Below are positions 16,828 to 25,545 of a stretch of DNA of 37,026 nucleotides, one piece after another. The position numbers were made by a program, and so were the translations under genes. Position 1 is the first letter of the stretch, and each line of letters begins with the position of its first letter. The stretch comes from Candidatus Roseilinea mizusawaensis (GTDB lineage: Bacteria; Chloroflexota; Anaerolineae; J036; Brachytrichaceae): assembly GCA_016841965.1 (NCBI GenBank), contig JAEANN010000032.1:1-37026 (forward strand). The letters run 5' to 3'. The notes under the pieces were generated by a model. The model worked only from the letters and a program-made list of their open reading frames with translations. It did no database searches and was not told the origin of the DNA.

Positions 16828-16838
16828 GATGTCCCGTG

Positions 16839-17822
16839 TCATCCTGTCCATTCCTGCACGTGCTGCGTGCGCCCTGCTGCAAGCAGCCAGCCGTACATCA
16901 GCGCCGCGCTGAACACGGCGGCCAGGACGCTGTATAGCGGATTGAACAACGGCGAGATGAAAGCCTCAATCAGGCCGGCCACAACCAGCAACGGCGCAGC
17001 GCCGATGGCCAGCGTGAATGCCTCGCGCGTCGCCAGAAACAATGCATCCTTGCGCGACACCGACCCCGGGCGCAGAATAGCCCATCCAATTCGCAGGCCG
17101 GCCCCGGCCGTCATGAAGATCACCGTCAGCTCGATCACGCCGTGCCCAATGACGAAGTTGACCAATCGCCAGCCCAGGTCGTAGTGGAATGTCAGTCCCA
17201 TCAGGCTGCCCAGGCTGAGGCCGTTGACCAACAGCACGTAGAGCGTGACCAAGCCGGCGCTGGCGCCCCCGGCGAAGGCCAAGAGGCTGACCTGGATGTT
17301 GTTGGTCATGATGAAAGCCGAGATGGCCGGCCGCTCGGCTTCGGGCAAGCTGTCGTCCATCCACAGCCGGCCCTTTTCCAGCAACGGAATGACTTCGCCG
17401 GCTTGCGCGCCCAGCGTCCATTCCGCCGTCTCTGGGTTTTGTGCGGCCAGCACGCCGCTGATCACAGCCGGGATCATCAGAACCAGGCAGGCAGCCACAG
17501 TGAACGGCGCCAGTTTGCGAAAGGCGCGCGGGAAGGTGGCAGTGAAGAATTCGATGACGTTCCATGCGCTGGCAGGCCGGCCACGATAGATCGTCCCGTG
17601 CGCTTGCGCCACCAGGTGATTCAGGTAGCCAACCACAGAATGGCCGGCAAAATCGCGTTGCGCGAGCGCAAAATCGGACGTGGCCAGGCGATACAACTCG
17701 CCCAGTTGTTCCAGTTCATCCGCTGTAAACTGTCGGATGCCGTTGCCGGCTGCGCGCTGGGTCAGCGCGGCCAACAGCTCCCAGTTGCTGCGGTTCTCCG
17801 CGATAAATTTTTCGACACGCAT
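16839..17822 (-). CDS. SpoIIM-family (stage II sporulation protein M-like) membrane protein
   Basis: A 327-aa protein with a soluble helical N-terminus (1-95; RLATSDFALAQRDF is typical) and about five membrane segments (105-125, 190-220, 235-262, 275-290, 293-320), including the NNIQVSLLAFAGG and FVIGHGVIELTVIF signatures. Members are widespread in non-sporulating bacteria, often near MoxR, DUF58 and RDD genes, and their role there is not settled. It is the last gene of a minus-strand series and convergent with DUF58. Confidence 0.87.
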   Translation of the reverse strand: MRVEKFIAENRSNWELLAALTQRAAGNGIRQFTADELEQLGELYRLATSDFALAQRDFAGHSVVGYLNHLVAQAHGTIYRGRPASAWNVIEFFTATFPRAFRKLAPFTVAACLVLMIPAVISGVLAAQNPETAEWTLGAQAGEVIPLLEKGRLWMDDSLPEAERPAISAFIMTNNIQVSLLAFAGGASAGLVTLYVLLVNGLSLGSLMGLTFHYDLGWRLVNFVIGHGVIELTVIFMTAGAGLRIGWAILRPGSVSRKDALFLATREAFTLAIGAAPLLVVAGLIEAFISPLFNPLYSVLAAVFSAALMYGWLLAAGRTQHVQEWTG

Positions 17823-17886
17823 GGGGTTGCAGATTGGCTTTCAGCGCATGAGAAATAGACGGCGGGCCAACACGTTGTGGTCGAGC

Positions 17887-18693
17887 CTATGCCAGAAAGT
17901 CTGCCAACGCTTGATTGAAGCCCGCCGGGTTTTCGAGCGGGCTGAGATGCCCGGCGTTGGGGATAACCACCGGCGGTCGCGCCCCGGGCGCAAGCCGACA
18001 GATCAACTCGGCGTCTGCCGGCGGTGTGATCGCGTCATGCTCGCCCACGATGACCAGACAGGGCGCGTGGATCGAGTCCAGCAAGGACGTGGCGTCCGGG
18101 CGTTCGGCCAATGCATACAGCGTGCGGATGATGTCATCGGGCGATGTGCGCTCGATGATCGCGCGAATCTCATGCGCAGCCGGGCTGTTGAGGTGAGATG
18201 GCGCGAATAGCCGGGGCAACATGGCATCTGCGGCGGCGCGTGCGCCTTTGGCTCGCACCAACTCCGCCAGCCGGAAGCGGTTTTCGCGCGCGGTGGTAGT
18301 GTCGGGGCCGGCTTTGGTGTCGGCCAAGATCAGCCGGCTGATGCGCGCCGCGTGTCGGCGCCACAGCGCGAAAGCGATGTATCCGCCCATCGATAGCCCG
18401 CACACCGTGGCCTGCTGCGCGTCCAGTTGGTCCAGCAGCGCAATCACGTCCTGAGCCATTTGTTCAATGCTGACGCGCGCATCAACCTGGCCGGCTGCCA
18501 CGTTCAGGCGCGTGGTTTGGCCGTGGCCGCGCAAATCCGGCGCGATGCAGCAATGCGTCGTGCCGAAAGCGTCGAGCTGATGCCGCCACATGCTGTGATC
18601 GAATGGAAAACCATGCAGAAAGACAAGCGTAGGCCAGCTGCGCTCTCCGCGCTGCTCGTAGAACATGTTCAGATCGTTGACCTGCGCAAACAT
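17887..18693 (-). CDS. Alpha/beta-hydrolase
   Basis: A 268-aa cytosolic enzyme with the full catalytic triad: nucleophile S101 in GLSMGG, acid D220 in GEHD and base H249 in NAGHL, plus the oxyanion HGFP motif at 27-30. The lid region (about 120-185) is helical. It resembles the group around 3-oxoadipate enol-lactonase and related esterases, but the context (prenyl synthase, SpoIIM-like gene) gives no aromatic pathway, so the substrate is open. Confidence 0.85.
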   Translation of the reverse strand: MFAQVNDLNMFYEQRGERSWPTLVFLHGFPFDHSMWRHQLDAFGTTHCCIAPDLRGHGQTTRLNVAAGQVDARVSIEQMAQDVIALLDQLDAQQATVCGLSMGGYIAFALWRRHAARISRLILADTKAGPDTTTARENRFRLAELVRAKGARAAADAMLPRLFAPSHLNSPAAHEIRAIIERTSPDDIIRTLYALAERPDATSLLDSIHAPCLVIVGEHDAITPPADAELICRLAPGARPPVVIPNAGHLSPLENPAGFNQALADFLA

Positions 18694-18735
18694 ACGTGAC
18701 TCCTGGACACTGCTTCTATCTGCTGCGTGTTTTGC

Positions 18736-19776
18736 TCACATCTGCCGGCCCAGCAGGCTTTCGGCCAGCGCACGCAACAGGCGACCGGCTTGGTGATTGA
18801 CCTGTGCAGCAGCCAGCGCTGCCAGCGCTTTATCGTGCGCATCGCGCGCGGCCTGTTCGGCATATGCCCGTCCGCCGCGCGATTCGATCAACCCGCGAAT
18901 CTCGATTAGCTCCACCGGGTCTGTGGGGCGCCGGCGCAGATAGCGTTCGCGCACCTGTCGATCCTGATCGGCGGCGTGTAACACCGGCAGTGTCTTTTTG
19001 CCGTGCGCCAGGTCGCTATCCTGTTTGCCGGTCAGAGCTGGGTCGCCCCAGATGCCCAGCACGTCATCCTCGAGTTGAAAGGCGATGCCCAGCCAGCGTC
19101 CGAACTCGGCCAAGTGGCTGATTGTCTCGGCGGATGCGCCGGCCATGATGGCGCCGATCTCGCAAGCTGCGCGGGTCAGCGCGGCTGTCTTGCCTTCGAT
19201 CATGGCCAAGTAATCAGCAGCACTGACATCGGTGCGCTGTTCAAACTCGATGTCCATGTGCTGGCCGCTGGTAAGCGCCAGGCAGGTCATATCGAACACG
19301 CGCAGGGCGTGCAGCACGCGCTCGGCCGGCGCGCCATGCTCCAGCGCGTCCTCCAGCGCAATGTGCGCCAAGGCGAACAGCGCGTCGCCGGCGTTGATCG
19401 CTTTGGCCTGGCCCCAGATTTTCCACAGCGTAGGCCGCCCGCGTCGCAGCTCGTCGCGGTCTTCGATGTCGTCATGAATCAAGGAGAAGTTGTGCAGCAG
19501 CTCGATGGCGCCGGCTGCCGGCAGCGCGTCCGCTGCCGCGCCCCCGCCGGCCTCGCAGCATAGCAGCGTCAACATCGGGCGAATGCGCTTGCCGGTATTG
19601 GCGTTGGCAGGGCTGCCGTCCACGCTGGCGAACCCCAAGTGGTAGTTGAGCATGATGGCGAGCGTGTTGGGTTGTGGGCCTGCTGTGGGACGCAAGCGTT
19701 CGATCATTCGGCGCATCTCGCGCTCGACCAGCGGCACGTAAGTTTGGAAATATTGACTGAGCGATTCATCTGTCAT
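18736..19776 (-). CDS. Polyprenyl (isoprenyl diphosphate) synthase
   Basis: A 346-aa trans-prenyltransferase. The first Asp-rich motif is DDIED (102-106). The second is DDVLGIWGD (237-245), where the fifth residue is Gly rather than Asp, common in this subgroup. The substrate-binding GKRIRP (62-67) and MIEGKTAAL are present. It condenses isopentenyl diphosphate onto an allylic diphosphate to make a geranylgeranyl or longer chain. The ATG at 19776 overlaps the stop of the PAP2 gene by 4 nt (ATGA), indicating coupling; longer upstream readings lie in another gene. Confidence 0.92.
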   Translation of the reverse strand: MTDESLSQYFQTYVPLVEREMRRMIERLRPTAGPQPNTLAIMLNYHLGFASVDGSPANANTGKRIRPMLTLLCCEAGGGAAADALPAAGAIELLHNFSLIHDDIEDRDELRRGRPTLWKIWGQAKAINAGDALFALAHIALEDALEHGAPAERVLHALRVFDMTCLALTSGQHMDIEFEQRTDVSAADYLAMIEGKTAALTRAACEIGAIMAGASAETISHLAEFGRWLGIAFQLEDDVLGIWGDPALTGKQDSDLAHGKKTLPVLHAADQDRQVRERYLRRRPTDPVELIEIRGLIESRGGRAYAEQAARDAHDKALAALAAAQVNHQAGRLLRALAESLLGRQM

Positions 19777-20474
19777 GATGTGTTGAATCCAAATCCTCTG
19801 GCGCGTTGCGCCGCGTTGTTCCGCATGTGAATGCTGAGCGCAAGCCACATGCCGGCCAGCAGGAATCCGCCGACGACATCGGTGGGCCAATGCACGCCTA
19901 GGTAGACGCGCCCAAAGCCCGCGCCGGCGATGATGAAGCCGGCGGCGCTGCATGCCCACACGCGCAAGCGCGGTCTGTGTTTCCCGATCACGATTGCTGC
20001 CGGTGCCCAGGCCGCGACTGCCGCGCCGGCGTGTCCGCTTGGAAAGGCAAAGCGTTGAAAATCGGCCCGCAATTCTGGCAGCGCATGCGGAATGTAGTTT
20101 ACCTCAGGGGGCAGCCGGCCAATCGCAATGCGCAGCGCAATGTTGCATACCAGCGCGCCGGCATAGGCTAGCGTCGGCCAATAGGCAAATGCCGCGCCGG
20201 TTTCGCGTGCTGTGTCACGCAACGATCTGGTGCGTGCGCCTCGCCGATCGGCGGCAATCTCTATCGCGCTGAGCGCAAGGGTGATGAACAGCGCCGGCGC
20301 AGCCGACGTGATGAACGTCAATCCCTGGATCAGCGTCGTCAACGCTTCATTGCGCAAGCTGACGATGCAGCGAACGATTTCGATCTCGCCCGACGCAGTC
20401 TGGCCGCCTGTCACGAGCAGGGTCAGGCCGGCCAGGGCAGCCGCACAGATCAGGGCGCAGGAAGCCGGCCTCAT
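19773..20474 (-). CDS. PAP2-superfamily membrane phosphatase
   Basis: A 233-aa membrane protein with about five helices. Motif 2 is PSGH (145-148) and motif 3 is R189 to H195 (GRVYLGVHWPTDVVGG), with a weak first motif (IGRLPP near 118-123 instead of KxxxxxxRP). It removes phosphate from lipid phosphates, such as undecaprenyl or prenyl diphosphate or phosphatidate. Its coupling to a polyprenyl synthase supports a prenyl-lipid substrate (inference). The start lies 24 nt from the divergent aminotransferase gene. The weak first motif leaves activity slightly uncertain. Confidence 0.85.
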   Translation of the reverse strand: MRPASCALICAAALAGLTLLVTGGQTASGEIEIVRCIVSLRNEALTTLIQGLTFITSAAPALFITLALSAIEIAADRRGARTRSLRDTARETGAAFAYWPTLAYAGALVCNIALRIAIGRLPPEVNYIPHALPELRADFQRFAFPSGHAGAAVAAWAPAAIVIGKHRPRLRVWACSAAGFIIAGAGFGRVYLGVHWPTDVVGGFLLAGMWLALSIHMRNNAAQRARGFGFNTS

Positions 20475-20485
20475 ACCCGGCGTGC

Positions 20486-20491
20486 TACACT
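20486..20491 (+). promoter_or_regulatory. Extended -10 box (leaderless promoter candidate)
   Basis: TACACT preceded by TGC forms an extended -10, ending 7 nt before the aminotransferase ATG at 20499. Transcription would begin at or next to the start codon, and no ribosome site is present. Confidence 0.4.
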
Positions 20492-20498
20492 CATTGAG

Positions 20499-21353
20499 AT
20501 GGTCATTACATTCGAGTGTACCAACGACACGATTGCGCGCGTTGGCGCGTATGCAGAGATGCGCGCGGCATCGGACGCGTTGCCGGCCGGCGCATACACC
20601 ACATTTCGCACCTACGACGGCAACCGCGTCCTGCGTTTGGGCCAGCACGCGCAACGCCTGCGCGAATCGCTTTCGGCGCTGATGGGAGACACGCCGGCCG
20701 GCCCGCCGCCGATCTCTGATGAACAAGTCCGGCGCGCTGTGGCCGCTGTCCTGCGCGCAACCGGCTATCCAGAGTCGCGCTTCCGTCTTACGTTGGCTGC
20801 GCCGCACAGTTCTGGCGAGTCGGCGCGCCTGTTTGTCTCTATCGAGCCGTTCACGCCCTATCCCCCGGCATGGTACGAGCAAGGCGTGACTTGTTGTACC
20901 CTGACCCTACATCGAGATAATCCACATGCCAAAAGCACCGCGTTCATTGCTGCCGCTGGCGACGCCTATCGCGCCCTGCCGACCGGTGTGCATGAAGGTC
21001 TGATGGTGGCCGACGATGGCGCCATTCTCGAAGGGCTGAGCAGCAATTTCTTTGCTGTGCTGGATGGTGTGCTGCGCACCGAGCAGGCCCGCGCGTTGAT
21101 CGGCGTCACACAGTCGCTTGCGCTCGAGCTGGTGGCTCGCGCCTGTCCCGATTTACTCGTTGAGACGCGCGCCGTTCATCTCGTTGATCTGCCGCGTGTC
21201 AGCGAATGCTTCATCACCAGCGTGTCGCGCGAAATTCTGCCGGTGACGCGCATCGACGCGCATGTGATCGGGAATGGCCGGCCCGGAAAAGTTACCCGCG
21301 CGTTGATGCAGGCTTTGCGCGAGCTGGTCGCGCGCGAGGCCGAGCCTCTCTAG
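20499..21353 (+). CDS. Class IV PLP aminotransferase / aminodeoxychorismate lyase-like
   Basis: A 284-aa fold-type IV PLP enzyme. The catalytic lysine is K145 (NPHAKST), E178 in EGLSSNFFAV binds the pyridine nitrogen, and the CFITSVSREILPV segment contacts the cofactor phosphate. The length and sequence are compatible with branched-chain aminotransferase or 4-amino-4-deoxychorismate lyase; I cannot separate these. It is convergent with the LCP gene, sharing a 4-nt stop overlap. Confidence 0.86.
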   Translation: MVITFECTNDTIARVGAYAEMRAASDALPAGAYTTFRTYDGNRVLRLGQHAQRLRESLSALMGDTPAGPPPISDEQVRRAVAAVLRATGYPESRFRLTLAAPHSSGESARLFVSIEPFTPYPPAWYEQGVTCCTLTLHRDNPHAKSTAFIAAAGDAYRALPTGVHEGLMVADDGAILEGLSSNFFAVLDGVLRTEQARALIGVTQSLALELVARACPDLLVETRAVHLVDLPRVSECFITSVSREILPVTRIDAHVIGNGRPGKVTRALMQALRELVAREAEPL

Positions 21354-22432
21354 CGCTGACCGTCGGCCTGGACAGGCAAGTGATCTTTCTGGTTCGCCCC
21401 GTTGGGGGTCACGCTGAAAAAGGTGTCGCGCAGCCGGGCAATCTGGGCGCGGATCGGAATCTGCACTTGCTGCGGCGGGTCCGTCAGCGTCGTCGCAAAC
21501 TCGGTGTAGTTCTGATCAAGCACAGCCGTTTTGATCTGGTTGCTATCCACCTGCACGGCCAGCGCGGCCAGTTGTTGCATCTGCTCAATCGAGAGGTTGG
21601 TTTTCACCGATGCGCTCAGCCGGGCCAAGATTTCCGGGGCGCTGGCAAACAGCGCCAAAAGCACCTGCGGCTCCTTCAACTTTTCTTTGATCGCTTTCAG
21701 CACCAGTTGCTGGTTGCGCGCGCGGTCAAAGTCGCCGTTGGGCAGCGTGTAACGCGTGCGAGCGAACTTTAGCGCCAGTGCTCCGTCCATGTGATGCAGC
21801 CCGCGTGTGATGCTGAACACCTCGGTGCGGTAATCGGCGGTGGGATAGTTTGGATCGTAGATGTCGTAAGGCACGTCGATGTCGATGCCGCCGATGCGGT
21901 CAACCAGGTCTTCGAAAGCGGTGAAATTGACGCGGGCATAGAAGTGGATCGGCACGCCCAGCATTTGTTCCACGGTCTTGACCGCCAGCGCCGGCCCGCC
22001 GCCGGGGTAGTCATAGGCGTCGCCCAGAAAGTTGGCGGTGTTGACGCGCCCGTTCTCAAAGCCGGGGATGGGCACCCACAGGTCACGCGGGATGGACAGC
22101 ACACCGGCGTCGAGTGTCAGCGGGTCGAGCGTCAGCACCATCATTGTGTCGGTGCGATAGGCCGGCTCGGATTCGCCGTCGCGCTGATCGATGCCCATCA
22201 ACAGCAGATTGACGCGCTCTTTGCCGTCCCAGGCGCGCAGCGTGATGGAAGGAGCCGGCGCGCCGGGCGCTGCTGTCACCGCCGGCGCGGGCGTGGGTGC
22301 AAAGAAGGGCGGCAGGTCCTTCAATTGATTCGCCACATAGTCGCGTCCCCACCAGTAGCCGTATATGCTGGCTGCAATGCTGAGCGCAAACACAACCAGC
22401 ATGGCCCACACGGTCTTGCGTTTCAGAAGCAC
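21350..22432 (-). CDS. LytR-CpsA-Psr (LCP) family protein
   Basis: A 360-aa protein that transfers polyprenyl-linked glycopolymers onto peptidoglycan or a surface carrier. A GTG at 22432 is chosen, giving a short cytosolic LLKRK start, one membrane helix (about 10-30) and the external LCP domain (about 60-250). The core residues are present: GIDQRDG, YRTDTMMVLTLDP, SIPRDLWVPIPG, RVNTAN, GGIDIDVP and KFARTRYTLPNGDFDRARNQQ. An upstream GTG at 22519 would extend it by 29 basic residues with no ribosome site. A TATAGT box with extended TGG lies 7 nt upstream of the chosen start, fitting leaderless translation. The C-terminal ~80 residues contain the common LCP trailing helices. Confidence 0.88.
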   Translation of the reverse strand: MLLKRKTVWAMLVVFALSIAASIYGYWWGRDYVANQLKDLPPFFAPTPAPAVTAAPGAPAPSITLRAWDGKERVNLLLMGIDQRDGESEPAYRTDTMMVLTLDPLTLDAGVLSIPRDLWVPIPGFENGRVNTANFLGDAYDYPGGGPALAVKTVEQMLGVPIHFYARVNFTAFEDLVDRIGGIDIDVPYDIYDPNYPTADYRTEVFSITRGLHHMDGALALKFARTRYTLPNGDFDRARNQQLVLKAIKEKLKEPQVLLALFASAPEILARLSASVKTNLSIEQMQQLAALAVQVDSNQIKTAVLDQNYTEFATTLTDPPQQVQIPIRAQIARLRDTFFSVTPNGANQKDHLPVQADGQR

Positions 22433-22439
22433 GCGCGCG

Positions 22440-22445
22440 ACTATA
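22440..22445 (-). promoter_or_regulatory. Extended -10 box upstream of the LCP gene
   Basis: TGG-TATAGT on the minus strand ends 7 nt before the GTG at 22432, in the same arrangement as at the aminotransferase gene. It supports this start and a leaderless message. Confidence 0.4.
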
Positions 22446-22531
22446 CCATCAAAGCCTGCTATGGGGATGTGCAAGTGGCAGGTCGCGCGGCGCAATTGCC
22501 CCCTTAAAAAATCCAACACCCGCCGGGCGGG

Positions 22532-22537
22532 TATGAT
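22532..22537 (+). promoter_or_regulatory. -10-like box upstream of nadE
   Basis: TATGAT ends 8 nt before the ATG at 22546; no -35 box or ribosome site is evident. Transcription could begin near the start codon. Confidence 0.3.
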
Positions 22538-22545
22538 TGGCGCTC

Positions 22546-24549
22546 ATGGCATCACGTCCCCCCGGCATTCTTGCGCGCGAACAGATGGGTTTTGTGCGCA
22601 TTGCGGCAGTCACACCGCACGTGCGCGTGGCAGATGTTGCGTTCAACACACAGGCCATTTGTGCGGCGCTAGAGCAGGCCGCCGCGCGCGGCTGTCGGCT
22701 GGCGCTTTTTCCCGAACTGTGCATTACCGGCTATTCCTGCGCCGATCTGTTTCACCAGTCGCTGCTGGTGCGAGAGGCCGGCGCAGCGTTGCGCCCAATC
22801 GCGCAAGCGGCCGACCGCGCCGGCATCGCGGCAGTGGTGGGGCTGCCGGTGGCAGTGGATGGCCGGCTGTTCAACTGCGCGGCCTTTCTATGCGATGGCC
22901 GCGTCATCGGCATGACGCCCAAATCGTTCCTGCCCAACACAAACGAGTATTACGAGCAACGCTGGTTCAGCCCGGCCCAACAGGCCACGCGCCGCAGCGT
23001 CGCGCTGAACGGCGCAGAAATCCCGTTTGGTGCAGACCTGCTGTTCGAGGCCGGCAACCTGCCCGGCTGTTTGATCGGCATCGAGATTTGCGAAGACCTG
23101 TGGGCCGTCAACCCGCCCAGCGGCGACCTGGCGCTGGCCGGTGCGACAGTGCTGTTGAATCCTTCGGCCAGCGATGAGTTGCTGGGCAAGGCCGAGTATC
23201 GGCGCGAGCTGGTGCGCCAACAATCGGCGCGCTGTCTAGCAGCCTATGCGTATGCAGCAGCCGGCCCCGGCGAATCCACCACCGACGTGGTGTTTGGCGG
23301 CCACTCGATGATCGCCGAGAATGGCGCCCTGCTGGCCGAGGCCGAGCGCTTTCGCTTCGACACGCAGATCATCCTGGCCGATGTGGACGTGCAGCGCCTG
23401 GCAGCCGAGCGCCTGCGCAACAGCAGCTTCTCGGCGGCCGGCGGCGCGCATGGCTATCGGGTGTTGCCGTTCGAGTTGCCCGACCCGCCGGCCGGCGCAG
23501 AGCCGGCCGATCTCCTGCGCCCCCTGGCCCAGACCCCGTTTGTGCCGGCCGATCTGGCCCAGCGCGCCAAACACTGCCGCGAGATTTTTAACATTCAGTC
23601 CACCGGCCTGGCCAAGCGGCTCAAGCATATCGGCGTGAAGACTGTCACGCTGGGCATCTCTGGCGGATTGGATTCGACGCTGGCCTTGCTGGTCACGATC
23701 AAAGCGTTCGATGTGCTGGGGCTGGATCGCGCCGGCATTGTGGCCGTCACCATGCCGGGCTTCGGCACGACGGCGCGCACCCGCGACAATGCGCAACGGC
23801 TGGCTGCCCAACTGGGCGTTACCCTGCGCGTCATCCCCATCGCCGATGTCGTGCGCCAGCATTTTAAAGATATCGGCCACGACGAAACCATTCACGATGT
23901 GACCTATGAGAATGCTCAGGCGCGTGAACGCACACAGATTCTGATGGATCTGGCGAACAAGCTGGGCGGGCTGGTGGTAGGCACGGGCGACCTGTCAGAG
24001 TTGGCGCTGGGCTGGGCGACCTTCAACGGCGATCACATGTCGATGTATCACGTCAACGCCGGCGTGCCCAAGACACTGGTGCGCTATCTGATTGAGTGGG
24101 CTGCCGACGCAGAGTTCAGCGGCGAGACTTCGGCCATTCTGCGCGACATCATCGCCATGCCCATCACGCCAGAACTGTTGCCGTTGGGCGAGGGTGGGGC
24201 GTTGCAACAGGAGACCGAAGCAACCATTGGCCCGTATGTGTTGCACGACTTCTTCTTGTTTTACAGCCTGCGCTACGGGTTCGGCCCGCGCAAGGTGTTC
24301 TATCTGGCCCGCCGCGCGTTCGATGGGGTCTATGCGCCGGCGGAGATTCTGCGCTGGATGAAGGTGTTCTACGCGCGCTTCTTCTCACAGCAGTTCAAGC
24401 GTTCGGCCATGCCCGACGGCCCCAAGGTCGGCACAGTGGCGCTCTCGCCGCGTGGTGACTGGCGCATGCCCAGCGACGCCAGCAGCGCGCTATGGATGGC
24501 CGAGCTGGAGGCGGTGATTAGCAGTCAGTCGTCAGAGGGCAACGCATGA
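22546..24549 (+). CDS. nadE: Glutamine-dependent NAD(+) synthetase
   Basis: A 667-aa two-domain enzyme of the long, M. tuberculosis-like class. The N-terminal nitrilase-type glutaminase has the triad E57 (FPELCITGY), K126 (MTPKSFLPN) and C182 (GIEICEDLW). The C-terminal synthetase has the PP-loop SGGLDS (372-377) and [12 protein letters not shown]. It makes NAD from deamido-NAD with ammonia from glutamine. An ATG at 22585 (MGFVRIAAV) is a reasonable alternative start. The stop lies 62 nt from the psuG ATG. Confidence 0.95.
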   Translation: MASRPPGILAREQMGFVRIAAVTPHVRVADVAFNTQAICAALEQAAARGCRLALFPELCITGYSCADLFHQSLLVREAGAALRPIAQAADRAGIAAVVGLPVAVDGRLFNCAAFLCDGRVIGMTPKSFLPNTNEYYEQRWFSPAQQATRRSVALNGAEIPFGADLLFEAGNLPGCLIGIEICEDLWAVNPPSGDLALAGATVLLNPSASDELLGKAEYRRELVRQQSARCLAAYAYAAAGPGESTTDVVFGGHSMIAENGALLAEAERFRFDTQIILADVDVQRLAAERLRNSSFSAAGGAHGYRVLPFELPDPPAGAEPADLLRPLAQTPFVPADLAQRAKHCREIFNIQSTGLAKRLKHIGVKTVTLGISGGLDSTLALLVTIKAFDVLGLDRAGIVAVTMPGFGTTARTRDNAQRLAAQLGVTLRVIPIADVVRQHFKDIGHDETIHDVTYENAQARERTQILMDLANKLGGLVVGTGDLSELALGWATFNGDHMSMYHVNAGVPKTLVRYLIEWAADAEFSGETSAILRDIIAMPITPELLPLGEGGALQQETEATIGPYVLHDFFLFYSLRYGFGPRKVFYLARRAFDGVYAPAEILRWMKVFYARFFSQQFKRSAMPDGPKVGTVALSPRGDWRMPSDASSALWMAELEAVISSQSSEGNA

Positions 24550-24556
24550 GGTTGGA

Positions 24557-24604
24557 ATCGTCAATCGTCAATCCCTCAATCGTCAATCCAAAATCCAAAA
24601 TCGA
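24557..24604 (+). repeat. Heptamer-like AT-rich tandem repeats
   Basis: Repeats of the kind CAATCGT/CAATCC, followed by AAAATCC units, fill most of the nadE-psuG gap. Related units lie at the 5' end of the nucleoside hydrolase gene (25560-25580) and after the enolase-like gene (36838-36867, inverse orientation). Confidence 0.6.
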
Positions 24605-24611
24605 GAGTTCT

Positions 24612-25514
24612 ATGCTTGTTTTTTCGACTGAAGTCAGCCGGGCGCTGGCCGAGGGCCGGCCTGTTGTGGCGCTCGAATCCACGTTGATCACGCACGGCTT
24701 TGCGTATCCGCGCAACGTGCAGGTAGCAGTCGAGATCGAAGCGGCGGTGCGCGCGCAGGGCGCCACGCCGGCTACCATCGCTGTGCTGGCCGGCCAGATC
24801 ACCGTCGGCCTGCGCCGTGACCAGCTTGAATATCTGGCAACCACCCGCGACGCGCGCAAGTGCAGCGTGCGCGACCTGGGCATTGTGGCCGGCTTGTCTC
24901 TGGATGGATCGACAACGGTGGCCGCCACGATGTTCATCGCCGCCAAAGCCGGCATTCGTGTGTTCGCCACCGGCGGCATTGGCGGCGTGCATCGCGGCCA
25001 TCCATTCGATGTGAGCGCCGATCTGACCGAGCTGGCCCGCACGCCGGTGACCGTGGTGTGCGCCGGCGCCAAAGCTTTGCTCGATCTGCCGCTCACCTTC
25101 GAGCATCTCGAAACGCTGGGTGTGCCGGTGATCGGCTATCAGACCGATGAGATTCCCGCGTTTTATTCGCGCAGCAGCGGCTTGCGCGCCGATGCGTGCG
25201 CCGACTCGCCGGCGGATGTGGCGCGCATTGTGCGCGCGCGGCGTGAACTCGGCCTGCCGGGCGGCGAGCTGGTGTGTGCGCCTGTGCCGGCCCAAGATGA
25301 ACTGCCGCGCGATATCGCCGAGTCTGCCATCGCCGAGGCGCAGCGTCTGGCCGATGCGCAGGGCATTCATGGCGCGGCGGCCACGCCCTTCCTGCTCGAC
25401 CAGATTGCCAAACTGACGCGCGGCGCAAGCGTGCGCGCCAATGTGGCGTTGCTGCTCAACAATGCGCGCGTGGCTGCTGCGATTGCCGGGTCATTTGCCG
25501 ATTCCGGCGCGTAG
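24612..25514 (+). CDS. psuG: Pseudouridine-5'-phosphate glycosidase
   Basis: A 300-aa enzyme that reversibly splits pseudouridine 5'-phosphate to uracil and ribose 5-phosphate. Family marks: VALESTLITHG with the catalytic Glu, ATGGIGGVHRG, VCAGAKALLDLP with the catalytic Lys, YQTDEIPAFY, and SVRANVALLLNNA. The ATG at 24612 is used; an ATG at 24546 would translate the repeat tract. No pseudouridine kinase (psuK) is adjacent. The nucleoside hydrolase gene follows after 31 nt. Confidence 0.93.
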   Translation: MLVFSTEVSRALAEGRPVVALESTLITHGFAYPRNVQVAVEIEAAVRAQGATPATIAVLAGQITVGLRRDQLEYLATTRDARKCSVRDLGIVAGLSLDGSTTVAATMFIAAKAGIRVFATGGIGGVHRGHPFDVSADLTELARTPVTVVCAGAKALLDLPLTFEHLETLGVPVIGYQTDEIPAFYSRSSGLRADACADSPADVARIVRARRELGLPGGELVCAPVPAQDELPRDIAESAIAEAQRLADAQGIHGAAATPFLLDQIAKLTRGASVRANVALLLNNARVAAAIAGSFADSGA

Positions 25515-25545
25515 GGCGTTGACCGAAGCTGTTACCCTGGCGCGT

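Noticed and set aside
12915-18693. Defence island around MoxR and DUF58
   Set aside because: No nuclease, effector or partner genes; the neighbours are envelope genes.
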